From positions 1 to 5,020 of the forward strand of contig CAAGHZ010000072.1 in assembly GCA_900769795.1 (NCBI GenBank): a stretch of 5,020 bases of DNA, written 5' to 3'. Position 1 is the first letter of the stretch; every line of letters begins with the position of its first letter. The notes beneath the pieces were generated by a model, which was not told the DNA's origin, made no database searches, and worked only from the letters and a program-made list of their open reading frames with translations. Of this stretch, positions 1 through 5,020 are shown in pieces. Made by a program: the position numbers and the translations under genes. Origin of the DNA: Clostridia bacterium (GTDB taxonomy: Bacteria; Bacillota; Clostridia; Monoglobales; Monoglobaceae).

Positions 1-80
1 TTCGGCAGGAGCAAGCCCCTGCCCTACAATGCTGCATATATTCATACATTCGCAGGGGCGGATATCATTCGCCCGAGGGG
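1..80. repeat. Probable intergenic repeat element with two GC-rich imperfect hairpins
   Basis: Two inverted repeats are visible. In the first, GGCAGGAGC (4-12) pairs with GCCCCTGCC (15-23) with one mismatch and a two-base loop. In the second, GGGCGGAT (56-63) pairs with ATTCGCCC (67-74) with one G-T wobble and a three-base loop. Neither is followed by a T-run, so they are poor intrinsic terminators. The motif style (CAGGGGC, GGGCGGAT.ATC.ATTCGCCC) resembles short dispersed repeats I recall from intergenic regions of Oscillospiraceae-like Clostridia; this is from memory and only one copy is in the window. No coding frame is supported here. It could also be the tail of a longer repeat starting before the window. 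Confidence 0.5.
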
Positions 81-163
81 AATGTGTAAATTCTGTTCTA
101 AAATAGGACAAAGCGTCATAACAATATTTACATAAAAGATTTAACCTAAGAAAGGAAGAGTTT
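81..163 (+). promoter_or_regulatory. spoIIIA leader with a possible sporulation-sigma -10 element and the spoIIIAA RBS
   Basis: This AT-rich stretch separates the hairpin repeat from the first gene and is the only plausible place in the window for the operon promoter. CATAAAAG at 131-138 matches 6 of 8 positions of the sigma-E -10 consensus (CATACAHT). It would place the transcript start near 145, just before the Shine-Dalgarno AAAGGAAG (151-158), which lies five bases before the ATG at 164. The -35 is weak: the best ATA-containing candidate, TCATAAC (116-122), is only 8 bases from the -10 instead of about 14. The promoter call is therefore inferred mainly from position and from the known sigma-E control of the B. 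subtilis operon. Confidence 0.3.
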
Positions 164-1096
164 ATGGTGGAAGAACAAAGGGTTTTTCAGGTGCTTTCGT
201 ATCTGCCCCGAAACATTGCAGATATCCTATCAAGGTTGGTTTCAAACACCCGTATCGACATTGAGGAAATACGCATAAGGGCGGGCTGTCCCCTGACAAT
301 AAGTGTCTGGGGAGAGAGTTGCTTTGTAACACCAACGGGAGGGATATCAAATCATGAGAGTGATGCTTATAAACTTTCGGCGCAGGAGGTCCAGACAACC
401 TTTGCCGCCGTCTGTGAAAATTCGGTCTATGCCCACCTGGAGGAACTTCGTCAGGGGTATATTACCACTAAAGGCGGTCACCGTGTTGGTGTTTGCGGAA
501 AGGCGGTCACTGAGGATGGAAAAATAAAAACATTTCGGGAGGTGAGTTCTCTCAACTTCCGCATAGCGAGTCAGGTAATCGGTCTGTCCGACGGAATCAT
601 AGACAGTATTATAAAAGACGGGAGTGTCAAATCAACCCTGATAGTTTCACCGCCGAGAATGGGCAAGACAACATTGCTTCGGGATATCACAAGGCAGGTG
701 TCAAACAGGGGGTTTAGGTGTTCTGTCGCCGATGACCGAGGAGAACTTGCGGCAATGCACTGCGGTGTGCCATCAAATTTTGTTGGGGCACAGACGGATA
801 TAATCGACGGCGCCCCAAAGGCAGAGGCGATAGAGATGCTGCTTCGTACAATGTCGCCCGAGGTGATTATCAGCGACGAGATAGCCTCAGAAGCAGACGT
901 GGCGGCGTTGAGGCTGGCGTCGGGCACAGGGGTAGCGATAATCGCAACAACCCACGGACGGTCAATAGAAGAGGTAATGAGACGAAACATTCTTTTGCCG
1001 ATTTTTAAAGACAAGATTTTCTCTCAGGCAGTTATGCTAAACCGTGATTTTTCAACGCCTGATTCTGTTATGCACACCAAGGTGGTGGAACTTTAG
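164..1096 (+). CDS. spoIIIAA: Stage III sporulation protein AA, secretion-type ATPase
   Basis: This 310-residue protein matches SpoIIIAA in length and motifs. The family is a cytoplasmic P-loop ATPase related to type II/IV secretion ATPases, thought to power or gate the SpoIIIA-SpoIIQ channel from the mother-cell side. Visible in the sequence: an N-terminal domain (about 1-100); the conserved GGHRVGVCGKAV stretch (104-115); a Walker A SPPRMGKT (162-169) with catalytic K168 and T169; DDRGE (190-194); a Walker B-like EVIISDE (233-239) ending in D238-E239; and TTHG (262-265), a likely sensor histidine segment. The first Walker A glycine is serine, which I believe is common in clostridial homologues. 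The ATG at 164 is supported by AAAGGAAG at 151-158. It is the first gene of the operon and its TAG stop shares one base with the GTG of spoIIIAB. Confidence 0.97.
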   Translation: MVEEQRVFQVLSYLPRNIADILSRLVSNTRIDIEEIRIRAGCPLTISVWGESCFVTPTGGISNHESDAYKLSAQEVQTTFAAVCENSVYAHLEELRQGYITTKGGHRVGVCGKAVTEDGKIKTFREVSSLNFRIASQVIGLSDGIIDSIIKDGSVKSTLIVSPPRMGKTTLLRDITRQVSNRGFRCSVADDRGELAAMHCGVPSNFVGAQTDIIDGAPKAEAIEMLLRTMSPEVIISDEIASEADVAALRLASGTGVAIIATTHGRSIEEVMRRNILLPIFKDKIFSQAVMLNRDFSTPDSVMHTKVVEL

Positions 1097-1098
1097 TG
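1079..1098 (+). promoter_or_regulatory. RBS and GTG start of spoIIIAB inside the end of spoIIIAA
   Basis: AAGGTGGTGG (1079-1088) lies seven bases before GTG at 1096-1098. The G at 1096 is both the last base of the spoIIIAA stop codon TAG (1094-1096) and the first base of the spoIIIAB start. The next in-frame ATG would remove most of the N-terminal membrane helix, so the GTG is the better start. The overlap implies coupled translation of AA and AB. Confidence 0.75.
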
Positions 1099-1617
1099 TC
1101 GTTTATAAGGGTTGTGTCTGCTCTGGCAATTATACTTGGCGGCGGATACATAGGTATGCTCTTTGCCGCGCGTCTTACAGGGAGGGCAAAGCAGCTTGAA
1201 CAGCTAAAACTGATAATCAGCCGAATAGGGTTTAACATAAATTTTCTAAAAATGCCTGTGGCAAAGGCCCTGGTGCAGGCGGTGTCGGGCAGGTGCGACG
1301 CGGTGGGGAGTGTTTTTGACATTGCCGCCAATGAAATAGTACAGGAGGGATTGCCTCCGTCTGCGGCACTTGAAAGGGCGGTACTTAGCAGCAGAAACGC
1401 TCTTTGTATTACGGACGATGATATAGATATTTTGATGGAGTTTGCAAAAAGTCTTGGCCTTGGGGACACACAAAGTGAGATGAACAATATAGATGCGGCA
1501 CAGGCAAGGCTTACTCTTGCCCAAAGCATAGCAGAGGGAGAGAGAGACCAAAAGGCCGGACTTTTCAGAGGGATGGGGCTGCTTGGCGGAATGTTCGTTG
1601 CCTTGATGTTGTTGTAG
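1096..1617 (+). CDS. spoIIIAB: Stage III sporulation protein AB
   Basis: The 173-residue product has the size and layout of SpoIIIAB (about 170 residues in B. subtilis). There is an N-terminal membrane helix (about 7-25, rich in I, L, G and A), a long helical soluble region, and a C-terminal hydrophobic helix (about 158-173) running to the last residue. A conserved-looking LGLGDTQSE segment sits at 120-128. The soluble domain of the family is a helical bundle resembling the type II secretion inner-membrane protein GspF, and it is proposed to connect the SpoIIIAA ATPase to the membrane complex. Translation starts at GTG. The assignment rests on sequence resemblance, the terminal helices and its place between spoIIIAA and spoIIIAC; nothing looks broken. 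Confidence 0.95.
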   Translation: MSFIRVVSALAIILGGGYIGMLFAARLTGRAKQLEQLKLIISRIGFNINFLKMPVAKALVQAVSGRCDAVGSVFDIAANEIVQEGLPPSAALERAVLSSRNALCITDDDIDILMEFAKSLGLGDTQSEMNNIDAAQARLTLAQSIAEGERDQKAGLFRGMGLLGGMFVALMLL

Positions 1618-1641
1618 GTTGTGTAGCAATCAGGAGGAAAT

Positions 1642-1839
1642 ATGGACGGAGTAGATTTAATTTTTAAGGTGGCGGCAATCGGTATTCTGGTCGCAGTGCT
1701 TAATATGTTGCTTGTGCGCTCGGGCAGAGAGGATCAGGCAATGATGACAACGATTGCAGGGCTTGTAGTTGTTTTGCTTGTTGTGCTTCAGGAGATAAGC
1801 GATTTGTTTAACACTATAAAGTCGCTCTTTGGTCTGTGA
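1642..1839 (+). CDS. spoIIIAC: Stage III sporulation protein AC
   Basis: This 65-residue membrane protein is full length for SpoIIIAC. Two hydrophobic helices (about 6-25 and 36-53) are joined by a short polar turn, RSGREDQ (26-32), which is typical of the family; the tail (51-65) is amphipathic. SpoIIIAC is a small mother-cell membrane component of the SpoIIIA complex with no known enzymatic motif. A strong Shine-Dalgarno AGGAGG (1632-1637) lies four bases before the ATG. This is the best RBS in the operon, and the 24-base gap before it is one of the larger ones. The stop TGA is separated from the spoIIIAD ATG by one base. Confidence 0.96.
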   Translation: MDGVDLIFKVAAIGILVAVLNMLLVRSGREDQAMMTTIAGLVVVLLVVLQEISDLFNTIKSLFGL

Positions 1840-1840
1840 T

Positions 1841-2230
1841 ATGTTGATATTCAAACTTGTGGGTATAGCGGTGACGGGTGCGATTTTGTCCTTGTTGATA
1901 CGAAACTATAAGCCTGAACTTGCCGTTGCGGTGCCTATACTGACGACGGCGTTGATAATCGGTTTGTGCGTGCCATATCTCGATGCGGTGCTTGCTATGT
2001 TTGAGGATATAGCAAATCGGGCGGGGATTAATAGCACACACCTTGAAATTGTGTTAAAGATAACGGGGGTTGCGTATCTTTGCCAGTTTGCGGCAGATAT
2101 CTGCAAGGACTCCGGCGAGGGGGCAATAGCCGCCAAAATAGAACTTGGAGGGAAAATTATCATAATGACACTTTCTATGCCCATTGTGTATAGCCTGTTG
2201 TCTCTTGTAAACACAATAATAAACTTTTAA
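1841..2230 (+). CDS. spoIIIAD: Stage III sporulation protein AD
   Basis: From the ATG at 1841 this gives 129 residues, close to the usual length of about 130. Hydrophobic segments lie at about 3-20, 27-45, 68-84 and 104-125. Family-like motifs are RNYKPELA (21-28), the VAYLCQFAADICKDSGE stretch (77-93) and the KIELGGK segment (99-105). SpoIIIAD is a polytopic mother-cell membrane component of the channel complex. An in-frame TTG at 1829 would add four residues (MVCD) overlapping spoIIIAC. I prefer the ATG because it starts directly at the hydrophobic N-terminus as in homologues. Neither start has a recognisable Shine-Dalgarno, so translation probably depends on ribosomes ending spoIIIAC (TGATATG junction). 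Confidence 0.95.
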   Translation: MLIFKLVGIAVTGAILSLLIRNYKPELAVAVPILTTALIIGLCVPYLDAVLAMFEDIANRAGINSTHLEIVLKITGVAYLCQFAADICKDSGEGAIAAKIELGGKIIIMTLSMPIVYSLLSLVNTIINF

Positions 2231-2248
2231 CCATGAGAGGTTTAACAA

Positions 2249-3427
2249 ATGAAGAAGACTGCGGTTGTGACTATTTTGATTATACTGTTGTCGCTGCCCT
2301 ATGCCGTGACTGTGTGGGCAGAGGGCGGTGCAGAACAGATTCTTGATGACTATGCTGATGTGTATTCGGATGTCTTTAAAGATGGGTTGTCGGGTGTAGC
2401 GCAAGAGGGCAACTTTTTAAATATAATTGACGAAATCAACCCGAAGGAAATTCTTGCAGAACTTAACTCGGGAAGGCTCACCCTTGATGGCAGAGAGATT
2501 ATAAACCTGATTATAAAACTGTTGCTTGGCGAGGTATACAAAGGACTGGGGCTTCTTGCCTCGGTGCTTGCAATGGCGGTGCTGTCCTCTTATCTCGGAG
2601 AACTGAAGTCGGGATTTGGGGCAGAGTCGGTGGCAGAATGTGCCTTCTTTGTGTGCTATATAATCATTGCGGGCATATCCGCATCGGCTTTTTATCAGGC
2701 AGTAGAGTGCACTGTACGGGCGGTTGATAGCATTGCCTTTTTTATGCGGTTTCTTGTGCCTGTGTTGTTGACGGCAATGATGACAAGCGGAGCAATTTTG
2801 TCTGCCGCAACATTAGAACCTGCGCTTTTGACCATGATAGAGGTGGCGGTCTTTGTAATACAAAAACTTTTTATACCCGCCGTGTTGATTTCTACGGCGC
2901 TTGGTATTGTGGGCTCAATGTCAGACAGGTTCAAGACCGACAGACTCGTCGGGCTTTTAAACAAGGCGGTCAGGTGGGGGCTTACGCTGACGCTTACCAT
3001 ATTCGTCAGCCTTGCAGGACTAAAAAGCATTGCCTCGGCAGGAGCGGACGGCTTGACGGTAAGGCTTTCTAAATTTGCCGCGTCAAACCTTGTGCCCATG
3101 GTGGGCGGAATCTTATCAGAGTCTGCCGAGACGGTGATGAACTGTAGCGCCGTAATAAAAAATTCTGTCGGCATACTTGGGATTATATGTGTTGTAATTA
3201 TTGCTATGGGGCCTGTTTTAAAACTTGGCTCTATGCTGATTCTGATGCGACTTACCGCCGCCGTGACCGAGCCCGTCTCCGACCCGAAAATCGTTGATTG
3301 TATATCAAGACTTGCAAACTCGGTTTCGGTCCTTTTTTCTATGGTGGCGGTAATCATGGTGATGTTTATCATCGTCGTGACAATTATAATAAACGCAGGA
3401 AACACAGCGATTACACTGGGGAATTAG
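2249..3427 (+). CDS. spoIIIAE: Stage III sporulation protein AE, polytopic membrane protein
   Basis: The 392-residue product is the largest of the operon and matches SpoIIIAE in length. It begins with a cleavable-looking signal peptide: basic MKK, a hydrophobic core at 5-20, and VWA at 22-24 before EGG. A mostly soluble, probably extracytoplasmic segment (25-95) follows, then several membrane helices (about 98-118, 131-150, 163-190, 192-222, 243-263, 306-331 and 358-384). The PMVGGILSESAETVM segment (273-287) and the following IKNSVGILG (303-311) are characteristic of the family. SpoIIIAE is thought to form part of the membrane channel or permease core in the mother cell; its transported substrate is not settled. 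GAGAGG (2235-2240) lies eight bases before the ATG. The stop precedes spoIIIAF by 11 bases. Confidence 0.96.
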   Translation: MKKTAVVTILIILLSLPYAVTVWAEGGAEQILDDYADVYSDVFKDGLSGVAQEGNFLNIIDEINPKEILAELNSGRLTLDGREIINLIIKLLLGEVYKGLGLLASVLAMAVLSSYLGELKSGFGAESVAECAFFVCYIIIAGISASAFYQAVECTVRAVDSIAFFMRFLVPVLLTAMMTSGAILSAATLEPALLTMIEVAVFVIQKLFIPAVLISTALGIVGSMSDRFKTDRLVGLLNKAVRWGLTLTLTIFVSLAGLKSIASAGADGLTVRLSKFAASNLVPMVGGILSESAETVMNCSAVIKNSVGILGIICVVIIAMGPVLKLGSMLILMRLTAAVTEPVSDPKIVDCISRLANSVSVLFSMVAVIMVMFIIVVTIIINAGNTAITLGN

Positions 3428-3441
3428 AGAGGTGCGGTATG
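3428..3441 (+). promoter_or_regulatory. RBS deciding the spoIIIAF start
   Basis: AGAGGTG (3428-3434) lies four bases before ATG at 3439. The same frame stays open upstream to an ATG at 3298 inside spoIIIAE. The extra 47 residues would be polar, unlike any SpoIIIAF N-terminus, and are simply the alternative frame of the spoIIIAE C-terminal helix. The RBS and the hydrophobic N-terminus after 3439 settle the start. Confidence 0.8.
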
Positions 3442-3942
3442 GGCGAATATATAAGGGCGTGGGTGATGTCTCTCTCGGGGGTTATAACCTTTGGCGTTAT
3501 ATGCGAGAGGATAATCCCAAACGGAGTGTATAAAAAGTATATTCAGTTATGCGTGGGGCTTATGCTGATACTTGCACTCATAAAACTGCCTGCAGAAGAT
3601 ATGGCAGATATTGATGCGGTGCTTCCTGAGTACCTTTCTGCCGAGGAGATGACAGAGAATATGAGCGAGAAGGAAACCGCTGATGTCCTCAGGCTTTATA
3701 AGACAAAACTGTGCGATAAAATAAAAGAGGATGTCGGCATCGTGGCAGGGGTTGATTTTGATATAAAATGCGAGGTAAACGGCAGAGATGACTTTGGCAG
3801 AGTAGAAAAACTATGGGTAATAGTAGATGCATCAGAGAATAAGGAAATAAATAAAGGTGCCATAGATATTATTGAAGATAAGTACGGGGTTGACAGGGAT
3901 GTAATAAGCATAAAGTACATAAAGTCAGACACAAAAGCATAA
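3439..3942 (+). CDS. spoIIIAF: Stage III sporulation protein AF
   Basis: From 3439 the protein has 167 residues. Two membrane helices at about 8-25 and 35-50 are joined by a short basic loop containing YKKY (31-34). A soluble C-terminal domain (about 51-167) holds an acidic linker (60-80) and then an alpha/beta region of alternating strands and helices, including VDFDIKCEV (105-113), LWVIVD (125-130), the helix AIDIIEDKYG (141-150), and the final strand VISIKYI (155-161). This is the pattern of the ring-building-motif fold described for SpoIIIAF, AG and AH, related to type III secretion and flagellar ring proteins. It is expected to be anchored in the mother-cell outer forespore membrane. The next gene follows after 16 bases. 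Confidence 0.95.
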   Translation: MGEYIRAWVMSLSGVITFGVICERIIPNGVYKKYIQLCVGLMLILALIKLPAEDMADIDAVLPEYLSAEEMTENMSEKETADVLRLYKTKLCDKIKEDVGIVAGVDFDIKCEVNGRDDFGRVEKLWVIVDASENKEINKGAIDIIEDKYGVDRDVISIKYIKSDTKA

Positions 3943-3943
3943 A

Positions 3944-3961
3944 AGAGGAGTTATATGTATG
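3944..3961 (+). promoter_or_regulatory. spoIIIAG RBS followed by two ATG codons in different frames
   Basis: AGAGGAG (3944-3950) is followed by ATG at 3955 (spacing 4) and ATG at 3959 (spacing 8). Only the second opens the spoIIIAG frame. The first opens a 42-codon frame ending at TAA 4081-4083, whose product would be polar and cysteine-containing without a recognisable domain. Both spacings are usable in principle, so the first ATG may compete for initiation. Confidence 0.6.
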
Positions 3962-4516
3962 GGTGTTTGGGAAGTTATAAAAGCGACAGGCGGAAAAACA
4001 GAGCCGCAGTCAGAGAAAAAGAAACCAAACAAAGTAGTTTTGTGGATAATAATTATAGCGGTGTTGGTGCTTGTCTTTGTTAAGCCCGCAGGCGAAAGTC
4101 AAAATAAACCGACGCCTGAGGAGAGGCCATTGAGCAGTGAAGAGTTTGTAAGAGGACAGGAAGAGGGCCTTGAGAAGATTTTGAAAAAGATTAACGGGGC
4201 AGGAGATGTCTCGGTTTTTATAAGCATAGACGGCGGAGGTGAGAAGGTGCTGGCAAGGGACAGTAAAAATAAGTATTCAAGAGAGAGCGAAGAAAACGCA
4301 GAACTGATAACCGACGAGGAGAGCGAGCAAAGCATCGTGCTGAGCGGAAGGAGCTCTTCGGGAGAGCCTTATATAATAGAAGAAAGACGCCCCGAAATAA
4401 CAGGCGTAATAGTTGTGGCAGAAGGAGCGGCGGATGAGAAGGTGAGGCTTGAAATCTATGAGGCGGTAAAAGCTCTTTATGGTATGTCCCCCCACAGAAT
4501 AAAAGTTACTTATTAA
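3959..4516 (+). CDS. spoIIIAG: Stage III sporulation protein AG, ring-forming channel component
   Basis: This 185-residue protein has a short cytoplasmic N-terminus with a lysine cluster (20-25), one membrane helix (about 26-42) and a linker rich in P, E and S (44-62). A ring-building-motif domain follows: first half LEKILKKINGAGDVSVFI (71-88), second half ITGVIVVAEGA (147-157) through EIYEAVKALYG (165-175) to HRIKV (179-183). Between the halves, residues about 90-145 form the strand-rich, charged insertion that in B. subtilis SpoIIIAG builds the beta-barrel of a large multimeric ring in the intermembrane space. At 185 residues it is shorter than the B. subtilis protein (about 229). The identification is firm; ring formation is inferred from the family. 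Confidence 0.96.
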   Translation: MGVWEVIKATGGKTEPQSEKKKPNKVVLWIIIIAVLVLVFVKPAGESQNKPTPEERPLSSEEFVRGQEEGLEKILKKINGAGDVSVFISIDGGGEKVLARDSKNKYSRESEENAELITDEESEQSIVLSGRSSSGEPYIIEERRPEITGVIVVAEGAADEKVRLEIYEAVKALYGMSPHRIKVTY

Positions 4517-4544
4517 ATAGTGATATAAAGAGAGGAGAATTATA

Positions 4545-5020
4545 ATGAGCAGAAACGGAAAAAAGTTTCAGTTTAAAGGAAAGCAAATTTTGTTGCTTGG
4601 GCTTGTGGCGCTTGTGATAACTGCAGGCTACTATCGGTGGACCCTTGAGAGCGCAGAATTGTCTGCCTCGGTGGCAACTGCGGGCGAGGGTGTGCCGACA
4701 GAGGCAGAGAGTGCGGATAACGGAGAAGAGAGCAACAACGGTGATTTTGCAAAATTCAGACAGGAGAGAGATGCCTCAAGAAGCCAGTCTGTTGCAGAGT
4801 GGCAAAAGATTGCCGCATCGGCAGATGCATCAAACGAGGCAAAACGTGACGCAGAGAAAAAGATAGCAACCGAGACGGAGAATTCCGACAAGGAGCGCAA
4901 GATAGAAACAATGGTAAAGGCGAAGGGCTATGATGATTGCTTTGCAACCGTTGACGAAAAGGGTGTATCCGTCACTGTTAAGGGCGGAGAGATTGACGGC
5001 AGCCGTGTTGCGCAGATAAA
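4545..5020 (+). CDS. spoIIIAH: Stage III sporulation protein AH, SpoIIQ partner (3' end outside window)
   Basis: The first 158 codons are present and the frame is open to the window edge. AGAGGAG (4531-4537) lies seven bases before the ATG. A basic N-terminus (MSRNGKK) precedes one membrane helix (about 14-30). A low-complexity E/A/S/N-rich linker (35-66) comes next, then a charged helix beginning FRQERDASR (71-79) and continuing to about 125, then the start of the ring-building-motif domain with KAKGYDDCF (125-133) and VSVTVKGGEI (141-150). In the family this extracytoplasmic, YscJ/FliF-like domain forms a ring and binds forespore SpoIIQ across the intermembrane space. The helix spacing, the KAKG motif and its position after spoIIIAG make the call secure. 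The missing end probably encodes a few tens of residues. Confidence 0.95.
   Translation, partial: MSRNGKKFQFKGKQILLLGLVALVITAGYYRWTLESAELSASVATAGEGVPTEAESADNGEESNNGDFAKFRQERDASRSQSVAEWQKIAASADASNEAKRDAEKKIATETENSDKERKIETMVKAKGYDDCFATVDEKGVSVTVKGGEIDGSRVAQI

Noticed and set aside
4..74. Intrinsic terminator for a gene upstream of the window
   Set aside because: The hairpins are GC-rich but neither is followed by a run of T on either usable side, so a repeat element is the better explanation.
122..152. CAATATT (122-128) as a sigma-E -35 box
   Set aside because: It matches 6 of 7 consensus positions, but no -10 element is found 14-15 bases downstream and the transcript start would fall in the ribosome binding site.
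571..1529. Long - strand open frames opposite spoIIIAA and spoIIIAB (147 and 153 codons)
   Set aside because: Both are antisense shadows of recognised genes, with no RBS or domain evidence.
2093..2104. Perfect 12-base palindrome GCAGATATCTGC
   Set aside because: It is within spoIIIAD codons for conserved-looking residues (AADIC region), is isolated, and is compatible with chance; no operator role is supported.
2695..3405. A 236-codon open frame on the - strand opposite spoIIIAE
   Set aside because: It lies wholly within a confidently identified gene, its translation is a low-information S/T/I-rich sequence typical of the antisense of hydrophobic codons, and it has no recognisable domain.
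3298..3438. Upstream extension of spoIIIAF to an ATG inside spoIIIAE
   Set aside because: The added 47 residues are polar and unlike the family; the RBS at 3428-3434 and the hydrophobic N-terminus support the start at 3439.
1..5020. A previously undescribed system, mobile element, CRISPR array or RNA gene
   Set aside because: Every coding stretch is accounted for by spoIIIA genes, the gaps between them are 28 bases or less, and no direct-repeat array, transposase or structured RNA is visible.

Overview
The window is an ordinary but nearly complete spoIIIA sporulation operon: spoIIIAA, AB, AC, AD, AE, AF and AG are intact, and spoIIIAH runs off the right edge. All eight genes are on the + strand in the canonical order. 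The operon is found only in endospore-forming Bacillota. The protein sequences (for example the SPPRMGKT P-loop of SpoIIIAA), the intermediate base composition and the hairpin-rich intergenic repeat before the operon suggest a class Clostridia organism, perhaps of the Oscillospiraceae type. That placement is inference; the family-level gene calls are secure.

Layout. Positions 1-80 hold non-coding DNA with two GC-rich imperfect hairpins that look like a dispersed intergenic repeat. Positions 81-163 are an AT-rich leader that should contain the promoter (the operon is read by mother-cell sigma-E in Bacillus subtilis), but only a -10-like element, CATAAAAG at 131-138, is recognisable. From 164 onward genes are packed almost end to end: AA and AB overlap by one base (TAGTG), AC and AD are one base apart (TGATATG), and the other gaps are 11 to 28 bases. 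No terminator or internal promoter is visible, so the genes are probably one transcript continuing past the window.

How the genes work together. During engulfment, the products build the mother-cell half of the SpoIIIA-SpoIIQ channel ('feeding tube') that links mother cell and forespore and keeps late forespore gene expression (sigma-G) active. SpoIIIAA is the cytoplasmic secretion-type ATPase. SpoIIIAB resembles type II secretion GspF-like proteins. SpoIIIAC, AD and AE are polytopic membrane parts. SpoIIIAF, AG and AH place ring-building-motif domains in the space between the membranes, with AH docking to forespore SpoIIQ (not in this window).

I see no mobile element, CRISPR array, tRNA, rRNA or unknown gene system. 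The points worth a second look are small: the upstream repeat with mutually exclusive pairings, the missing sigma-E -35 box, the lack of a Shine-Dalgarno for spoIIIAD, and a competing out-of-frame ATG in front of spoIIIAG.
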